A DNA stretch of 64,000 bases. Source: Novosphingobium sp. 18050. GTDB lineage: Bacteria; Pseudomonadota; Alphaproteobacteria; Sphingomonadales; Sphingomonadaceae. A model generated the notes under the pieces. That model was not told where the DNA came from, ran no database searches, and was given only the letters and a program-made list of their open reading frames with translations. The position numbers were made by a program, and so were the translations under genes. The stretch's first letter is position 1. Every line of letters begins with the position of its first letter. The stretch lies in the NCBI RefSeq assembly GCF_902706195.1, contig NZ_CACSJO010000007.1, positions 1 to 64,000 of the forward strand. The letters are read 5' to 3'. Shown in pieces: positions 7,574-16,087 of this stretch.

Positions 7574-8926
7574 ATGGCGGGGCAGGGCATGATCCACGAA
7601 AACGCAAACGAGGCACGATCAGCCCTCGATGACCCACCTGCATCGCCAGACCTCGATGTGGCCGATGAGGCAGACACGCTAAATTCTGGTGTGCGACCAC
7701 TATCCGGGAGCAATCTAGCCCCACCGGTACACGCGACCAAGATCATGGTGCGCGGCTCCGGGCCGCTCCCACGTCGCCACGCGCGGCGCGCCCATGCTTC
7801 TACGCCCGACGAACGCCTGATGACAACGCTTGGCCGTGCCGCACCGCAGGACATGCCCCCCGTCAGCGGCATCGGCATCGAGACCGCGCTCGAGGCGATG
7901 GCGCCCGCGTCGAAGCTGGCGATTGCCGCCGATCTCGATTGCTGGCTCGACTGGTGCGCGCACGAACACCGCCGCGCGCTGCCAGCTGATCCTGAAGACC
8001 TGGTGCGCTATCTGCGCATCCTCGAAGCCGACGGCAAGAAGCCCGCTACGCTCAGCCGCCGGATCGCTAGTCTCGCGACGGTGCACCGCATACTCGACCT
8101 TGGCGGCGAGCTGCCGCCGACTTCGGCCCCGATGGTGCGCAATGCGCTGCGCGCGCAGCGCCGCCGCAAGGGCGCCGCGCAGCGCCAAGCCGCACCGCTG
8201 CGCTTTGGTGGCGCGCTCGGCAGCGTCGGCGGGTTCACGATCTCCGCGCTGCTCGCGGCGTGCAGCCACGATGTGCAAGGTGTGCGCGATGCCGCCCTGC
8301 TGTCTCTCGGCTACGATGCGGGCTTGCGCGTCAGCGAGCTCACCGCCGTGGAAGTGAAGGATTTGCGCCCTCAAGGCGACGGCACGGGCCTGCTCCATCT
8401 GCCTCGCTCGAAGACCGATCAGGAAGGTCTCGGCGCCTGGGCGTGGCTGTCCGCCGACACCATGCGCCGGATCGCGGTCTGGCGCTCGGAAAGCGGGGTT
8501 GATGAAGGGGTATTGTTCCGCCGGGTCGGCATCGATCGACGCCGCCAGCGCGCCAAGGAAATCGCCGATGCCCGCTGGGGTGAGACCGATGAAGACGGTG
8601 CGGTCCTGCTTGTCACATTTACCGTCGGCACCGCCCCCCTCACCCGGCAGGGCGTGACCGGGATCTACCGGCGGATCGCGCTCACCGCCGCGCGGGCCGG
8701 GCTCGTGGATCTGCCCGCCGGAGAACTGGACGCGGCCATCGCCGCGCTGTCGACCCACAGTCTGCGCGTTGGGCTAACACAGGACCTGTTCGCGGCAGGC
8801 GAAGATGGCGCCGGGATTGCGTTGACCCTGCGCTGGTCTTCGCCTTCCACCGCACTGCGGTACGGGCGTCAGCTCCAGGTACAAAGCGGCGTAGCGGCAA
8901 GGGTTTTGTCCCGAGTGCGGCAGTAG
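7574..8926 (+). CDS. Tyrosine recombinase / phage-type integrase
   Basis: A 450-residue site-specific recombinase. The N-terminal SAM-like core-binding domain covers roughly residues 105-205 (ALEAMAPASKLAIAADLDCW and following). The catalytic domain shows the first arginine in YDAGLRVSELTAVEV (about residue 251), H-x-x-R in STHSLRVG (about 395-398) and the tyrosine in STALRYGRQL (about 430). The first 100 residues are poorly conserved, so a later start is possible. It could have mobilised the surrounding island, but I see no attachment-site repeat. Confidence 0.85.
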   Translation: MAGQGMIHENANEARSALDDPPASPDLDVADEADTLNSGVRPLSGSNLAPPVHATKIMVRGSGPLPRRHARRAHASTPDERLMTTLGRAAPQDMPPVSGIGIETALEAMAPASKLAIAADLDCWLDWCAHEHRRALPADPEDLVRYLRILEADGKKPATLSRRIASLATVHRILDLGGELPPTSAPMVRNALRAQRRRKGAAQRQAAPLRFGGALGSVGGFTISALLAACSHDVQGVRDAALLSLGYDAGLRVSELTAVEVKDLRPQGDGTGLLHLPRSKTDQEGLGAWAWLSADTMRRIAVWRSESGVDEGVLFRRVGIDRRRQRAKEIADARWGETDEDGAVLLVTFTVGTAPLTRQGVTGIYRRIALTAARAGLVDLPAGELDAAIAALSTHSLRVGLTQDLFAAGEDGAGIALTLRWSSPSTALRYGRQLQVQSGVAARVLSRVRQ

Positions 8927-9108
8927 GTTGGCAGTCGGGGTACGCGGAAAAGTGGGACAAAGCAGTCGCAATGGCCAGCAATGATGAACAGCGGAAAATG
9001 GGGCTAAAGCGGCCATAGCGCACGCGCCGTGAGATATAGATCGAACGATTGTCTTGCAGGGTAGAGTCGCATAATCGGCATTTCCACTCATTCCTGCTAA
9101 GAATGTTT

Positions 9109-10014
9109 ATGGACCGATTTTCGTCATTGCAGCTTTTCGCCCGGGTCGTCGAACTGGGCAGCTTCACGCGTGCATCGAAAGAGGTCGGCATTGGTCAGCC
9201 TGCCGTCAGTAAGCAGATCGCCGCGCTGGAGGCCCATCTCGGGGCGCGTTTGTTGGACCGGACGTCGCGTGGACTGCGCGCCACGGCAGCGGGCCTGGAT
9301 CTTTACAATTCCACAATGCGCTTACTGGCTGACCTGGAAGAGGCGGAGGCTCGCGTCCGGCGCGCGAGCAAAGGCCCGGTCGGGCTTGTTCGTATTGCCA
9401 CGCCGCCCGCACTCGGCCGCATGTACATCATTCCAAGGCTGCCAGCATTCATCGCCCAGTTCCCCGAGATCAGCGTTGAGTTCTCCGTCGCCCAGCGGCT
9501 GACGGATCTCGTGAAGGAAGGTGTCGATGTGGCGCTTCGCATTGGTAGCCTTGAGTCATCGAGCCTCGTCGCGCGGCGGATCGGGAGTATACAAACGATG
9601 ACCGTGGCGGCGCCAGAATATCTCGTCACTCATGGCACCCCGACCGACCCTCAGGACCTGGTCCATCACAAGCTCGTGACCGGCCAAACCGACGGCGAGG
9701 TGCTGCCGTGGCGGTTCGGGGGCGAAAACGGCCCTTGGTCCATGGTGCCGAACGGCGCCGTCAGGTCGAATGATGGCGAGGATCTGCGAGCGGCGGTGCT
9801 GGCAGGACTTGGGATTACTCATGGTCCGAGCGCCCTTTTCCAGCCAGACCTTCAGGCGAGACGTGTTGTGCGCATCCTGGATGCCTTCACGCCTGCCCCA
9901 GTTCCGATCCATGCCGTCTGCTCCAGCGGGCGCGAGATGCCCCAGCGAGTGCGCGTATTAGTGGATTTCCTCGCAGCCGCCTTCGCTGCTGAGCCAGGTC
10001 TTCGAATTGATTAA
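9109..10014 (+). CDS. LysR-family transcriptional regulator
   Basis: A full-length (301 aa) LysR protein. The N-terminal winged helix reads LQLFARVVELGSFTRASKEV then GIGQPAVSKQIAALEAHLGA, and is followed by a periplasmic-binding-like effector domain (GLVRIATPPALGRMYIIPRL; GVDVALRIGSL). The effector is unknown. Two plausible ATGs lie at 9103 and 9109; the second starts the conserved MDRFSSLQLF. Two SnoaL-like genes follow on the same strand and may be targets, though the 127-bp gap suggests a separate promoter. Confidence 0.9.
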   Translation: MDRFSSLQLFARVVELGSFTRASKEVGIGQPAVSKQIAALEAHLGARLLDRTSRGLRATAAGLDLYNSTMRLLADLEEAEARVRRASKGPVGLVRIATPPALGRMYIIPRLPAFIAQFPEISVEFSVAQRLTDLVKEGVDVALRIGSLESSSLVARRIGSIQTMTVAAPEYLVTHGTPTDPQDLVHHKLVTGQTDGEVLPWRFGGENGPWSMVPNGAVRSNDGEDLRAAVLAGLGITHGPSALFQPDLQARRVVRILDAFTPAPVPIHAVCSSGREMPQRVRVLVDFLAAAFAAEPGLRID

Positions 10015-10141
10015 GTAGAGAGCGCCGCATTCCCCTGCGGCATGGATGCTATGCGGGTAGGTGGCCTACAGCGGCGGTATCGATGAACTTATTAAAGGGT
10101 GTGCCTTCGTGGAAGGCCTCATCCCTTTTTCAGGAAACATC

Positions 10142-10615
10142 ATGTCTAACATTGAAAACACCGCCGCGGGCGAAGCGGCCGACAAGCTGGCCGTAGTCGA
10201 AGCGCTTTACCGCTATTGCGCCGGCATTGACTTGCGCGACCAGGCGCTCCTCGCCTCGTCCTTTGCCGAGGATACCATCCTCGATTTCCGGCCTGCGGGC
10301 GCAAAGGCGGGCTTCGATTATCCGGTCATCGAAGGGCGTGATACCGTCACGCAGGCTCTGTCCACTTCGCTGGCGGGCATCGATACCACACACTCGGTCA
10401 GCAACCCGCGCGTTACCGTAGATGGCGACACGGCGCAGATGGATGCGCTTGTCGAAGCCCAGCATGTCCCTTCGGCCGATCCCGCCCGTCACTATCTCAT
10501 GAAGAACCGCTACGACACGCGCCTGGAGCGGCAGGGTCCGGTGTGGGTCATCACCCATCAGATCATAGATAACGTCTGGCGCACAGGTGATCCGAGCGTG
10601 CTCGCCAATATCTAA
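10142..10615 (+). CDS. SnoaL-like / NTF2-fold protein
   Basis: A 157-residue NTF2-fold protein with ALYRYCAGIDLRDQALLASS, FAEDTILDFRP, THSVSNPRVTVDGDTAQMDA and an ending VWVITHQIIDNVWRTGDP. This is the SnoaL_4-type pattern, with hydratases, cyclases and isomerases of aromatic and steroid-like compounds as known members. GGAAACATC precedes the ATG at 10142; a 27-residue upstream extension lacks homology. A second NTF2-fold gene follows at 10727. Confidence 0.8.
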   Translation: MSNIENTAAGEAADKLAVVEALYRYCAGIDLRDQALLASSFAEDTILDFRPAGAKAGFDYPVIEGRDTVTQALSTSLAGIDTTHSVSNPRVTVDGDTAQMDALVEAQHVPSADPARHYLMKNRYDTRLERQGPVWVITHQIIDNVWRTGDPSVLANI

Positions 10616-10726
10616 GGCGTGACTTCGGTCCGTCGAAAAAGCCGCCGGGGGTGGGAACGGACGCTCAAGCGCGCCCACCCTCGATAGCGCCAGTGCCTCG
10701 CCACGCTATAATCAGGAGCACCGAAC

Positions 10727-11182
10727 ATGCCGCCCAAGGCACGCGATCCGGGTGATGTTGCCGACATTCTGGCCATCCAGGCGCTGAAAGCCCGCTACGC
10801 CCGTTTCGGCGATACAAAAGACTGGCCCGCTTTCCGAGCGTGCCTGGCGGATGATTACCATTGCCTCGTGACCGGCGCACCGCGCTCGTCGGCGGATCAT
10901 TCGAACGCCTACGAAGTGCATGGTGCCGATGCATTCGTCGCCAATGCCATGACGATGGTCGCCGACATTCAGCCGATCCACCAGCTATCCTTGCCGGAGA
11001 TCGCGATCACCAGCGATACGACGGCGACCGGTATCTGGGCGCTGCACGATCTCCTCATCGCCCCCCACTGCATCTTCAGAGGCTGGGGGCATTATCATGA
11101 CGACTATGTGAAAGTCGGCGGATCATGGAAAATCCGCAAGAGCGTCGTCACCCGGATCAGGGTCGAGGAGACCTGGCTCTGA
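10727..11182 (+). CDS. SnoaL-like / NTF2-fold protein, second copy
   Basis: A 151-residue protein with the same fold: ILAIQALKARYARFGDTKDW, AFRACLADDYHCLV, THQL-type text IHQLSLPEIAITSDTTATGI, then RGWGHYHDDYVKVGGSWKIR and VTRIRVEETWL. It is clearly a paralogous family member rather than a recent duplicate. AGGAGCACCGAAC precedes the ATG. No enzyme activity can be assigned, but tandem SnoaL genes behind a LysR regulator suggest a small catabolic unit. Confidence 0.8.
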   Translation: MPPKARDPGDVADILAIQALKARYARFGDTKDWPAFRACLADDYHCLVTGAPRSSADHSNAYEVHGADAFVANAMTMVADIQPIHQLSLPEIAITSDTTATGIWALHDLLIAPHCIFRGWGHYHDDYVKVGGSWKIRKSVVTRIRVEETWL

Positions 11183-11216
11183 TCCGTGCGACGAGGGCGC
11201 GCTATCAGCGCCTGTA

Positions 11217-11795
11217 CTATGCGATTTCCTGGCAGCGGTAGCAGTCCGACACATGGTCGTTGGTGATGCCGACCGCCTGCATCCACGCATAGACGATGGT
11301 CGGGCCAACGAATTTGAACCCGCGCTTCTTCATATCCTTCGAGATGGCAGCCGATAGCGATGTCTGTGTGTCGTGGACATTGCCCGTAATCGGCTGACCA
11401 TCCGTGAACGACCAGCAATACGCGGCGAAGTCCTCACCGCTGTCCTGCATTGCATTGAATATCTGCGCGCCGCTGATCGTGGCCTCGATCTTGGCGCGGG
11501 CACGCACGATGCTGGGGTTGCCCATCAGGCGTTCGATGTCCTGTTCGTCAAACCGGGCAACCCTTGCCGGGTCGAACCCGGCGAAGGCCGCACGGAAGGT
11601 TTCGCGCTTGCGCAGGACGATCTCCCAAGAAAGCCCGGCCTGGAAGCCTTCGAGCATCAGCGTCTCCCACAGCATCCGGGGATCATGCTCTGGCACGCCC
11701 CATTCGGTGTCATGATAGTGCTGCATGAGCGGGTTCGAGCCCGCCCAGCTGCAACGATGCCTGCCGTCCAGGACCGGGCTCTCCTGTTTTGTCAC
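11217..11795 (-). CDS. tag: DNA-3-methyladenine glycosylase I
   Basis: A 192-residue Tag enzyme that removes N3-methyladenine from DNA. It has CSWAGSNPLMQHYHDTEWGV, LMLEGFQAGLSWEIVLRKRE, IVRARAKIEATI and SKDMKKRGFKFVGPTIVYAW, with conserved zinc-binding Cys and His residues at the N-terminus (C15, H26) and C-terminus (H-V-S-D-C). The start GTG overlaps the stop of the upstream dehydrogenase-like gene by 4 nt (GTGA), so this repair gene is translated from the SDR operon. Confidence 0.95.
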   Translation of the reverse strand: MTKQESPVLDGRHRCSWAGSNPLMQHYHDTEWGVPEHDPRMLWETLMLEGFQAGLSWEIVLRKRETFRAAFAGFDPARVARFDEQDIERLMGNPSIVRARAKIEATISGAQIFNAMQDSGEDFAAYCWSFTDGQPITGNVHDTQTSLSAAISKDMKKRGFKFVGPTIVYAWMQAVGITNDHVSDCYRCQEIA

Positions 11796-12781
11796 AGATC
11801 TTCGATCATGGTGTCGGCGATCGTTTCGGCAAAACCGTCACCGAACAGCATCGCCGGGGTCTGGAAGCCAGGGCGCTGTTCGCCGCCAACGACCCGCCGT
11901 GCGGCTTCGGCTGCAGCAATCGTCGTAAAGGTATAGCCGTTCACCGTATCAAGCACCGAGCGGACGACCGTGCCGTCCTCCCCCGTCACTTCGACGGCGG
12001 CGTAGTAGCGGTTGGCCTCGCGCTGTTCGAGCGTAGGGCCATCGGGCATCGCGGCGAGATCACCCTCCGGGAAAGCCCCTTCCGACACATGCACGAAGGT
12101 CTCGATATTGGGGATTTGCGTGGCGCGCCAGATGGTGATGAGGTCGGGCAGCGTCACCGGGAAGGATGTGGCGGGGCCTTTGCCGAAGTCGAAGGGGCGG
12201 ACATCTTCGGGGCTGCGGCTGACCAGCGTGCCATCGACGCGGTGGAGCGTCTCGGTCGTAACATTCTCGCTGGCACTGACCGCCGAGCCGCGCGAAAAGC
12301 CGCCGGCAATTTGCATGGCGATGCTCAGCTTTGTCGGCGCCGTCACCCGCTTTGCTGCATGCCCTGCGAGCGATCCGAGCATGGCGACGCTACCGCCGCT
12401 GCCGGGAAGGAGCATCACCCCTGCAGCCTTCGCCTCCGCGTCCAGCGCTTCGGCGAGGCGGTAGCTGTCCATCTCGGCCGCGATGTCAAGGTAGTGGGTG
12501 CCGGTGGCAATGCACGCACGCATTAGCGGTTCGGCTGTATGCATGAAAGGACCGGCACAATTGAGGAGCACGCCGACATCGGCCAGCGCCGCCTCGGTCG
12601 CGGTCCGATCGTCAGCGGCGAACAATCGGTATTCCACGCCCAGATCCCTGGCGATGGGAGCGAGCCGGCCTTCATCCTTCGCCCTGCCGGCGATCACGAA
12701 ATCCAAGCCATGCGCCTTGGCGTTGGTGGATGCCATGCGGCCGGTATATCCGGCGGCGCCGTAAATCATCAGTTTCGTCAT
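11792..12781 (-). CDS. Saccharopine dehydrogenase-like NAD(P)-binding protein
   Basis: A 329-residue protein with an N-terminal Rossmann motif (MTKLMIYGAAGYTGRMAS) and the trans-acting enoyl reductase/saccharopine dehydrogenase-like features VLLNCAGPFMHTAEPLMRAC and GTHYLDIAAEMDSYR. It is probably an oxidoreductase or enoyl-reductase-like enzyme; the substrate is unknown. The ATG at 12781 follows the VOC gene stop by one base. An upstream extension of the frame lies inside the VOC gene and is not used. Confidence 0.85.
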   Translation of the reverse strand: MTKLMIYGAAGYTGRMASTNAKAHGLDFVIAGRAKDEGRLAPIARDLGVEYRLFAADDRTATEAALADVGVLLNCAGPFMHTAEPLMRACIATGTHYLDIAAEMDSYRLAEALDAEAKAAGVMLLPGSGGSVAMLGSLAGHAAKRVTAPTKLSIAMQIAGGFSRGSAVSASENVTTETLHRVDGTLVSRSPEDVRPFDFGKGPATSFPVTLPDLITIWRATQIPNIETFVHVSEGAFPEGDLAAMPDGPTLEQREANRYYAAVEVTGEDGTVVRSVLDTVNGYTFTTIAAAEAARRVVGGEQRPGFQTPAMLFGDGFAETIADTMIEDL

Positions 12782-12782
12782 A

Positions 12783-13178
12783 TCAGTGCTGCCAACTCTT
12801 GTAGGTGAATTCCAGGCTGTATCCGTCGGGATCGAACACGCTCGCGGCATAGTAGCGGGGGTCGTAGTAGAGCCACGTGCCGGGCGGGCCGTTGTCGGTC
12901 GCACCGGCGGCGATCGCGGCGGCATAGGCCGCATCCACCTCGTCCTGCGACGAGGCGACAAAGCCGACATGGGCAGCTCCTCCCTCGACCACGCCAGGCC
13001 TTAGCCAGAAAAAAATTCGGTTGTTCTTGCCGAAGCCCTTGAGGTCAGGATGACCGGGAGGGCCATCCTTCCCATCGTAATCGACCCGCTGGGTGATCCC
13101 GAGCGGCGTCAGCGCAGTGGTGTAGAAGGCGATCGAGCGATCGAGATCGCTGACCGAAATAAAGACATGATCGAGCAT
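12783..13178 (-). CDS. VOC/glyoxalase family protein
   Basis: A 131-residue vicinal-oxygen-chelate protein: LDHVFISVSDLDRSIAFYTT, GLGKNNRIFFWLRPG-type text GFGKNNRIFFWLR, AHVGFVASSQDEVDAAYAAA, and a C-terminal YYAASVFDPDGYSLEF with the metal-ligand glutamate. Members include glyoxalases, dioxygenases and resistance proteins; the substrate here is unknown. It sits 16 nt after the SDR gene and directly before the dehydrogenase-like gene. Confidence 0.85.
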   Translation of the reverse strand: MLDHVFISVSDLDRSIAFYTTALTPLGITQRVDYDGKDGPPGHPDLKGFGKNNRIFFWLRPGVVEGGAAHVGFVASSQDEVDAAYAAAIAAGATDNGPPGTWLYYDPRYYAASVFDPDGYSLEFTYKSWQH

Positions 13179-13194
13179 CCGCTATTCTCCCGTT

Positions 13195-13938
13195 TCAGAT
13201 TATGTAACCGCCAGCGACCTCGATCGACTGGGCATTCACCCAGCGGCTATCCTCCGAAAGGAGTCCTGCGATGGCGCCGCCGACATCGTCCGGCTCGCCG
13301 ACCCGGCCAAGGGCGGTCTGTCCGGCAAGCATAGCCTCGAACTCGTCGTTCAGGCCACCACCAAGGTCGGTGCGGATCGCGCCGGGGGAGATCGAATTGG
13401 CGCGAATGCCGCGGTCCCCAAACTCCTTGGCCATATAGCGGGTAAGGACCTGGAGGCCGCCCTTGAAGCTGGCATAAGGTGCGACACCGGCGGTGGCGAC
13501 GCGGGCAGTGGCGCTGGCGACATTCACGATGTGGGCCCCGTTGGCCATGATCGACAGCAGCGTCTGCGTCAGGAAGAACGGCCCCTTCAGATGCACGGCG
13601 AACAGTCCGTCAAACTCCGCTTCCGTCACGGTCGCGATCGGGTTGTAGAGGCCATAGCCTGCGTTGTTGACGAGGCCGTCGAAGGTCTCGCGATCCCAGT
13701 GCGCTTTGAGCGCGGCGCCGACGGAGTTGCGGAATGCGGGGAATGCAGACGTGTCGGCGACGTCTAGTTTCAGCGCGACGGCCTTGCCGCCGTCGGCCTC
13801 GATCCCGTGAACGACGGTTTCGGCCAGGGCGGGATTGCTGTTGTAGGTCAGGATGACGCCCATGCCACGCTGGGCGCAAAGCCGGGCAGCGCTCGCTCCG
13901 ATACCTCGGCTGCCGCCAGTGATGATGACGATCTTCAT
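13195..13938 (-). CDS. SDR family oxidoreductase
   Basis: A 247-residue classical short-chain dehydrogenase/reductase. The cofactor motif is TGGSRGIGASAA, the structural motif LVNNAGYG, the catalytic Tyr-x-x-x-Lys is YASFK, and the Ser-containing strand is IVNVASATARVA. It ends with AGGYII-type text typical of SDRs. It is the first gene of the SDR-VOC-dehydrogenase-tag operon and is divergent from the AraC-type regulator, which probably controls it. Confidence 0.92.
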   Translation of the reverse strand: MKIVIITGGSRGIGASAARLCAQRGMGVILTYNSNPALAETVVHGIEADGGKAVALKLDVADTSAFPAFRNSVGAALKAHWDRETFDGLVNNAGYGLYNPIATVTEAEFDGLFAVHLKGPFFLTQTLLSIMANGAHIVNVASATARVATAGVAPYASFKGGLQVLTRYMAKEFGDRGIRANSISPGAIRTDLGGGLNDEFEAMLAGQTALGRVGEPDDVGGAIAGLLSEDSRWVNAQSIEVAGGYII

Positions 13939-14061
13939 GTGGAACTCCTCGGGTTGCTGTCGACCCTTGAGCTACGACAGCGGCGCGGGCGCCGCTCACC
14001 GGATCCTCTTCAATCCATGCCTATTCCTGCTTTTGGCTTGGCTGCACCGGGTTCTCATGGG

Positions 14062-14964
14062 ATGAGCATCGGCATGAACGCGAACCTCGAAGAACTGCGC
14101 CGCCTTGCCGCCCATGCGGAGAACCGGCGCACTGATACCGGTATTCCGCGCGTAGCGATGGTCCAGGGCGAAATTCCCGAGCATCAGCTCGCGGCGGTCT
14201 ATGATCCCATGATCAACCTGATCCTGACGGGATCAAAGACGATGACGGTCGGCGAGCGCACCTTGCGCTACAACCCGGCGACCTATTTCGTGATGTCGGT
14301 CGACCTCCCCGCCGTCGGCTCGGTGCATCCCGCGGAGACCGGGGAGCCCTATCTTGCGGTCAGCCTTACGCTGGAGCCGACGATCGTCGCCAATCTGCTC
14401 GCCGACATCTCCAAACCTGCCGGAGGCGATCTCTACAGCCCGGGCTTCTCGATCGCGCCCGTCACCGACGAACTCCTCGACGCCTGGGTCCGCATGCTGC
14501 GCCTGATGGAGCGCCCCGCCGACGTTGCCGCACTCGCCCCGGCTTATGAGCGCGAGATCCTCTACCGCGTGCTGCAGGGCCCGCACGGTTGGATGCTGCG
14601 CGACATCGCCGCGCCGGGCACCGCCCTGTCGCGGGTCGGCATCGCCATCCAGTGGATCCGCAAGAATTTTACCCTTCCGCTGCGGGTCGAGGCGCTGGCA
14701 CAGATGGCTGCACTCAGCGTGTCCGCGTTTCACCGGCACTTCAAGGCAGTGACAGCCCTCAGCCCGCTCCAGTACCAGAAGCGCATCCGGCTGCTGCACG
14801 CACGCTCCTTGCTCATAGCAGGCGAAGGCAATACCACCTCGGTCGCCTTCGGTGTCGGCTATGAAAGTGCCACGCAGTTCAGCCGAGAATATTCGCGCTT
14901 TTTCGGCCTGCCTCCGTCGAAGGATACGCTGCAGATTGTATGCGGTAGTCACCTGACGCCATAA
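14062..14964 (+). CDS. AraC-family transcriptional regulator
   Basis: A 300-residue regulator. It has the AraC_N cupin-like sensor domain (YDPMINLILTGSKTMTVGER, YFVMSVDLPAVGSV) and a C-terminal double HTH (FTLPLRVEALAQMAALSVSA, FHRHFKAVTALSPLQYQKRI, VGYESATQFSREYSRFFG). The ATG at 14062 is chosen because homology starts nearby with MNANLEELRRLAA; longer in-frame extensions overlap the divergent SDR promoter. It likely activates the SDR operon. Confidence 0.9.
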   Translation: MSIGMNANLEELRRLAAHAENRRTDTGIPRVAMVQGEIPEHQLAAVYDPMINLILTGSKTMTVGERTLRYNPATYFVMSVDLPAVGSVHPAETGEPYLAVSLTLEPTIVANLLADISKPAGGDLYSPGFSIAPVTDELLDAWVRMLRLMERPADVAALAPAYEREILYRVLQGPHGWMLRDIAAPGTALSRVGIAIQWIRKNFTLPLRVEALAQMAALSVSAFHRHFKAVTALSPLQYQKRIRLLHARSLLIAGEGNTTSVAFGVGYESATQFSREYSRFFGLPPSKDTLQIVCGSHLTP

Positions 14965-14974
14965 AAGGGCGCAG

Positions 14975-15346
14975 TCAGGCAGTCGGCAACCACGGCCCTT
15001 CGCCATGAACATGTACGACTGTCTCTTCGTCCGACCATGCAAAATGTGCGACACCAGGTGGAATGGCGACGACCCCGCCCGGCGGCACGGCAATGCCTTT
15101 GGACTTGTCGAACGTCTCGCCAATCCCGACAAACAGCGTGCCTGAAATCACTGTATTGCGGTCGATGAAGGGCGCTTCATGCCGATGCGGCGGCGTGTCG
15201 ATCCCGCCCGGAAAGCGCACCCGCGCGAGAAACGGGCCGGGTGAGGAAATCGAGCCTTCGACATCGACATACTGCACACCGGGTGCGTTCGGGAAATCCT
15301 TCCATTTGACGCTCTCGAATGTCTCGATGATGGGCTGGTCGGTCAT
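14975..15346 (-). CDS. Cupin-domain protein
   Basis: A 123-residue cupin with the metal-binding histidine cluster in GIDTPPHRHEAPFIDRNTVI and the second motif VAIPPGVAHFAW. Small cupins of this sort include dioxygenases and sensor proteins; the substrate is unknown. The ATG at 15346 is chosen by homology. Its upstream region (15421-15468) carries one arm of the 48-bp inverted repeat also found before the NmrA-like gene, so both are likely regulated together by HxlR. Confidence 0.85.
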   Translation of the reverse strand: MTDQPIIETFESVKWKDFPNAPGVQYVDVEGSISSPGPFLARVRFPGGIDTPPHRHEAPFIDRNTVISGTLFVGIGETFDKSKGIAVPPGGVVAIPPGVAHFAWSDEETVVHVHGEGPWLPTA

Positions 15347-15420
15347 GTTGCAAATCCTGTTGCGCGCGCTCGATGCGAGCGTCGCCGGGCAGTTTGCAGA
15401 GATATGGGGCATCCGATCCG

Positions 15421-15468
15421 CCGCAAGAATGCACAAGTTTGTGCGCCACGATCACGGATGTTCGTGAA
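15421..15468 (-). promoter_or_regulatory. Arm 1 of a 48-bp inverted repeat (candidate HxlR-regulated promoter)
   Basis: The reverse complement of this segment, which contains ACGAACATCCGTGATCGTGG and CGCACA followed by TGTGCATTCTTG, matches 15984-16031 with only a handful of mismatches. It lies about 75 bp upstream of the cupin start and reads towards it. The repeat brackets the hxlR gene. Shared operator and promoter sequence is the simplest reading. Confidence 0.7.
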
Positions 15469-15475
15469 GCCTCGG

Positions 15476-15889
15476 TTAGTCGCCCTGCGGGCGTCCGTCA
15501 TACCCGGTTTGCGCCTGCTCGATCGTCGGGCGGTTCTCCTGCGCCCAGCACATCAGCGTATCGAGTGGGGCGATCAGCGATCGGCCGAGCGGGGTCAGTT
15601 CATATTCGACTTTAGGCGGGATCGTCGCAAAGGCTCGGCGCTCGACCATGCCGTCGCGTTCGAGGCCGCGCAGCGTCAGCGTGAGCATGCGGTGCGAAAT
15701 ACCATTGATGGCGCGCTGGATCGCGTTGAAGCGCATCGGGCCCCTGGCCAGCGTCCCGACCACCATCACCGTCCACTTGTCGCCGATGCGATCGAGCACC
15801 TGCAGCAGCGCCCGGCAGCCGGAATGATCCTCATCATCAGCGACAAGATGGAGGCGAGGCGAGGACGGCGTGGCGTTCGGAATGGGCAT
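15476..15889 (-). CDS. HxlR-family transcriptional regulator
   Basis: A 137-residue winged-helix protein with CRALLQVLDRIGDKWTVMVV, GPMRFNAIQRAINGISHRML and LTLTLRGLERDGMVERRAFA, the full HxlR pattern. HxlR regulators often sense aldehydes, quinones or other electrophiles. The ATG at 15889 matches the family start. The gene is bracketed by two copies of a 48-bp inverted repeat that head the cupin gene and the NmrA operon, which makes these its likely targets. Confidence 0.9.
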   Translation of the reverse strand: MPIPNATPSSPRLHLVADDEDHSGCRALLQVLDRIGDKWTVMVVGTLARGPMRFNAIQRAINGISHRMLTLTLRGLERDGMVERRAFATIPPKVEYELTPLGRSLIAPLDTLMCWAQENRPTIEQAQTGYDGRPQGD

Positions 15890-15983
15890 GGACACCTCAT
15901 GGTATCTCCAAAGGAAGACGACCCCGATAGCATCTCCCGGCATGAACAAAAAGTGCGTCACGTTCAAATGTGCCTATGGCGTT

Positions 15984-16031
15984 GACACGAACATCCCTGA
16001 TCGTGGCGCACAGAAAAGTGCATTCTTGTGC
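15984..16031 (+). promoter_or_regulatory. Arm 2 of the 48-bp inverted repeat
   Basis: It contains ACGAACATCCCTGATCGTGG, CGCACAG and GTGCATTCTTGTGC, the partner of 15421-15468 in opposite orientation. It lies 57 bp before the NmrA-like start at 16088. A TTGACA at 15982-15987 sits at its left edge and could be a -35 element; I see no good -10 at 17 bp. Confidence 0.7.
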
Positions 16032-16087
16032 GAATTGTGCCGCCTCCTACTTCCGGGACGAACATTATGTTTATGAAGGAAGCAGCC

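Noticed and set aside
7715..8758. Long minus-strand open frame (347 codons) opposite the integrase
   Set aside because: It is antisense to a clear tyrosine recombinase, has a composition typical of GC-rich shadow frames and no recognisable domain.
7405..8926. Attachment-site repeats for the integrase
   Set aside because: No direct repeat or tRNA gene end was found near the recombinase, so no island boundary can be drawn.
14233..15132. Long minus-strand frame opposite the AraC-type gene
   Set aside because: It overlaps the AraC gene completely and the end of the cupin gene; no homology is visible.
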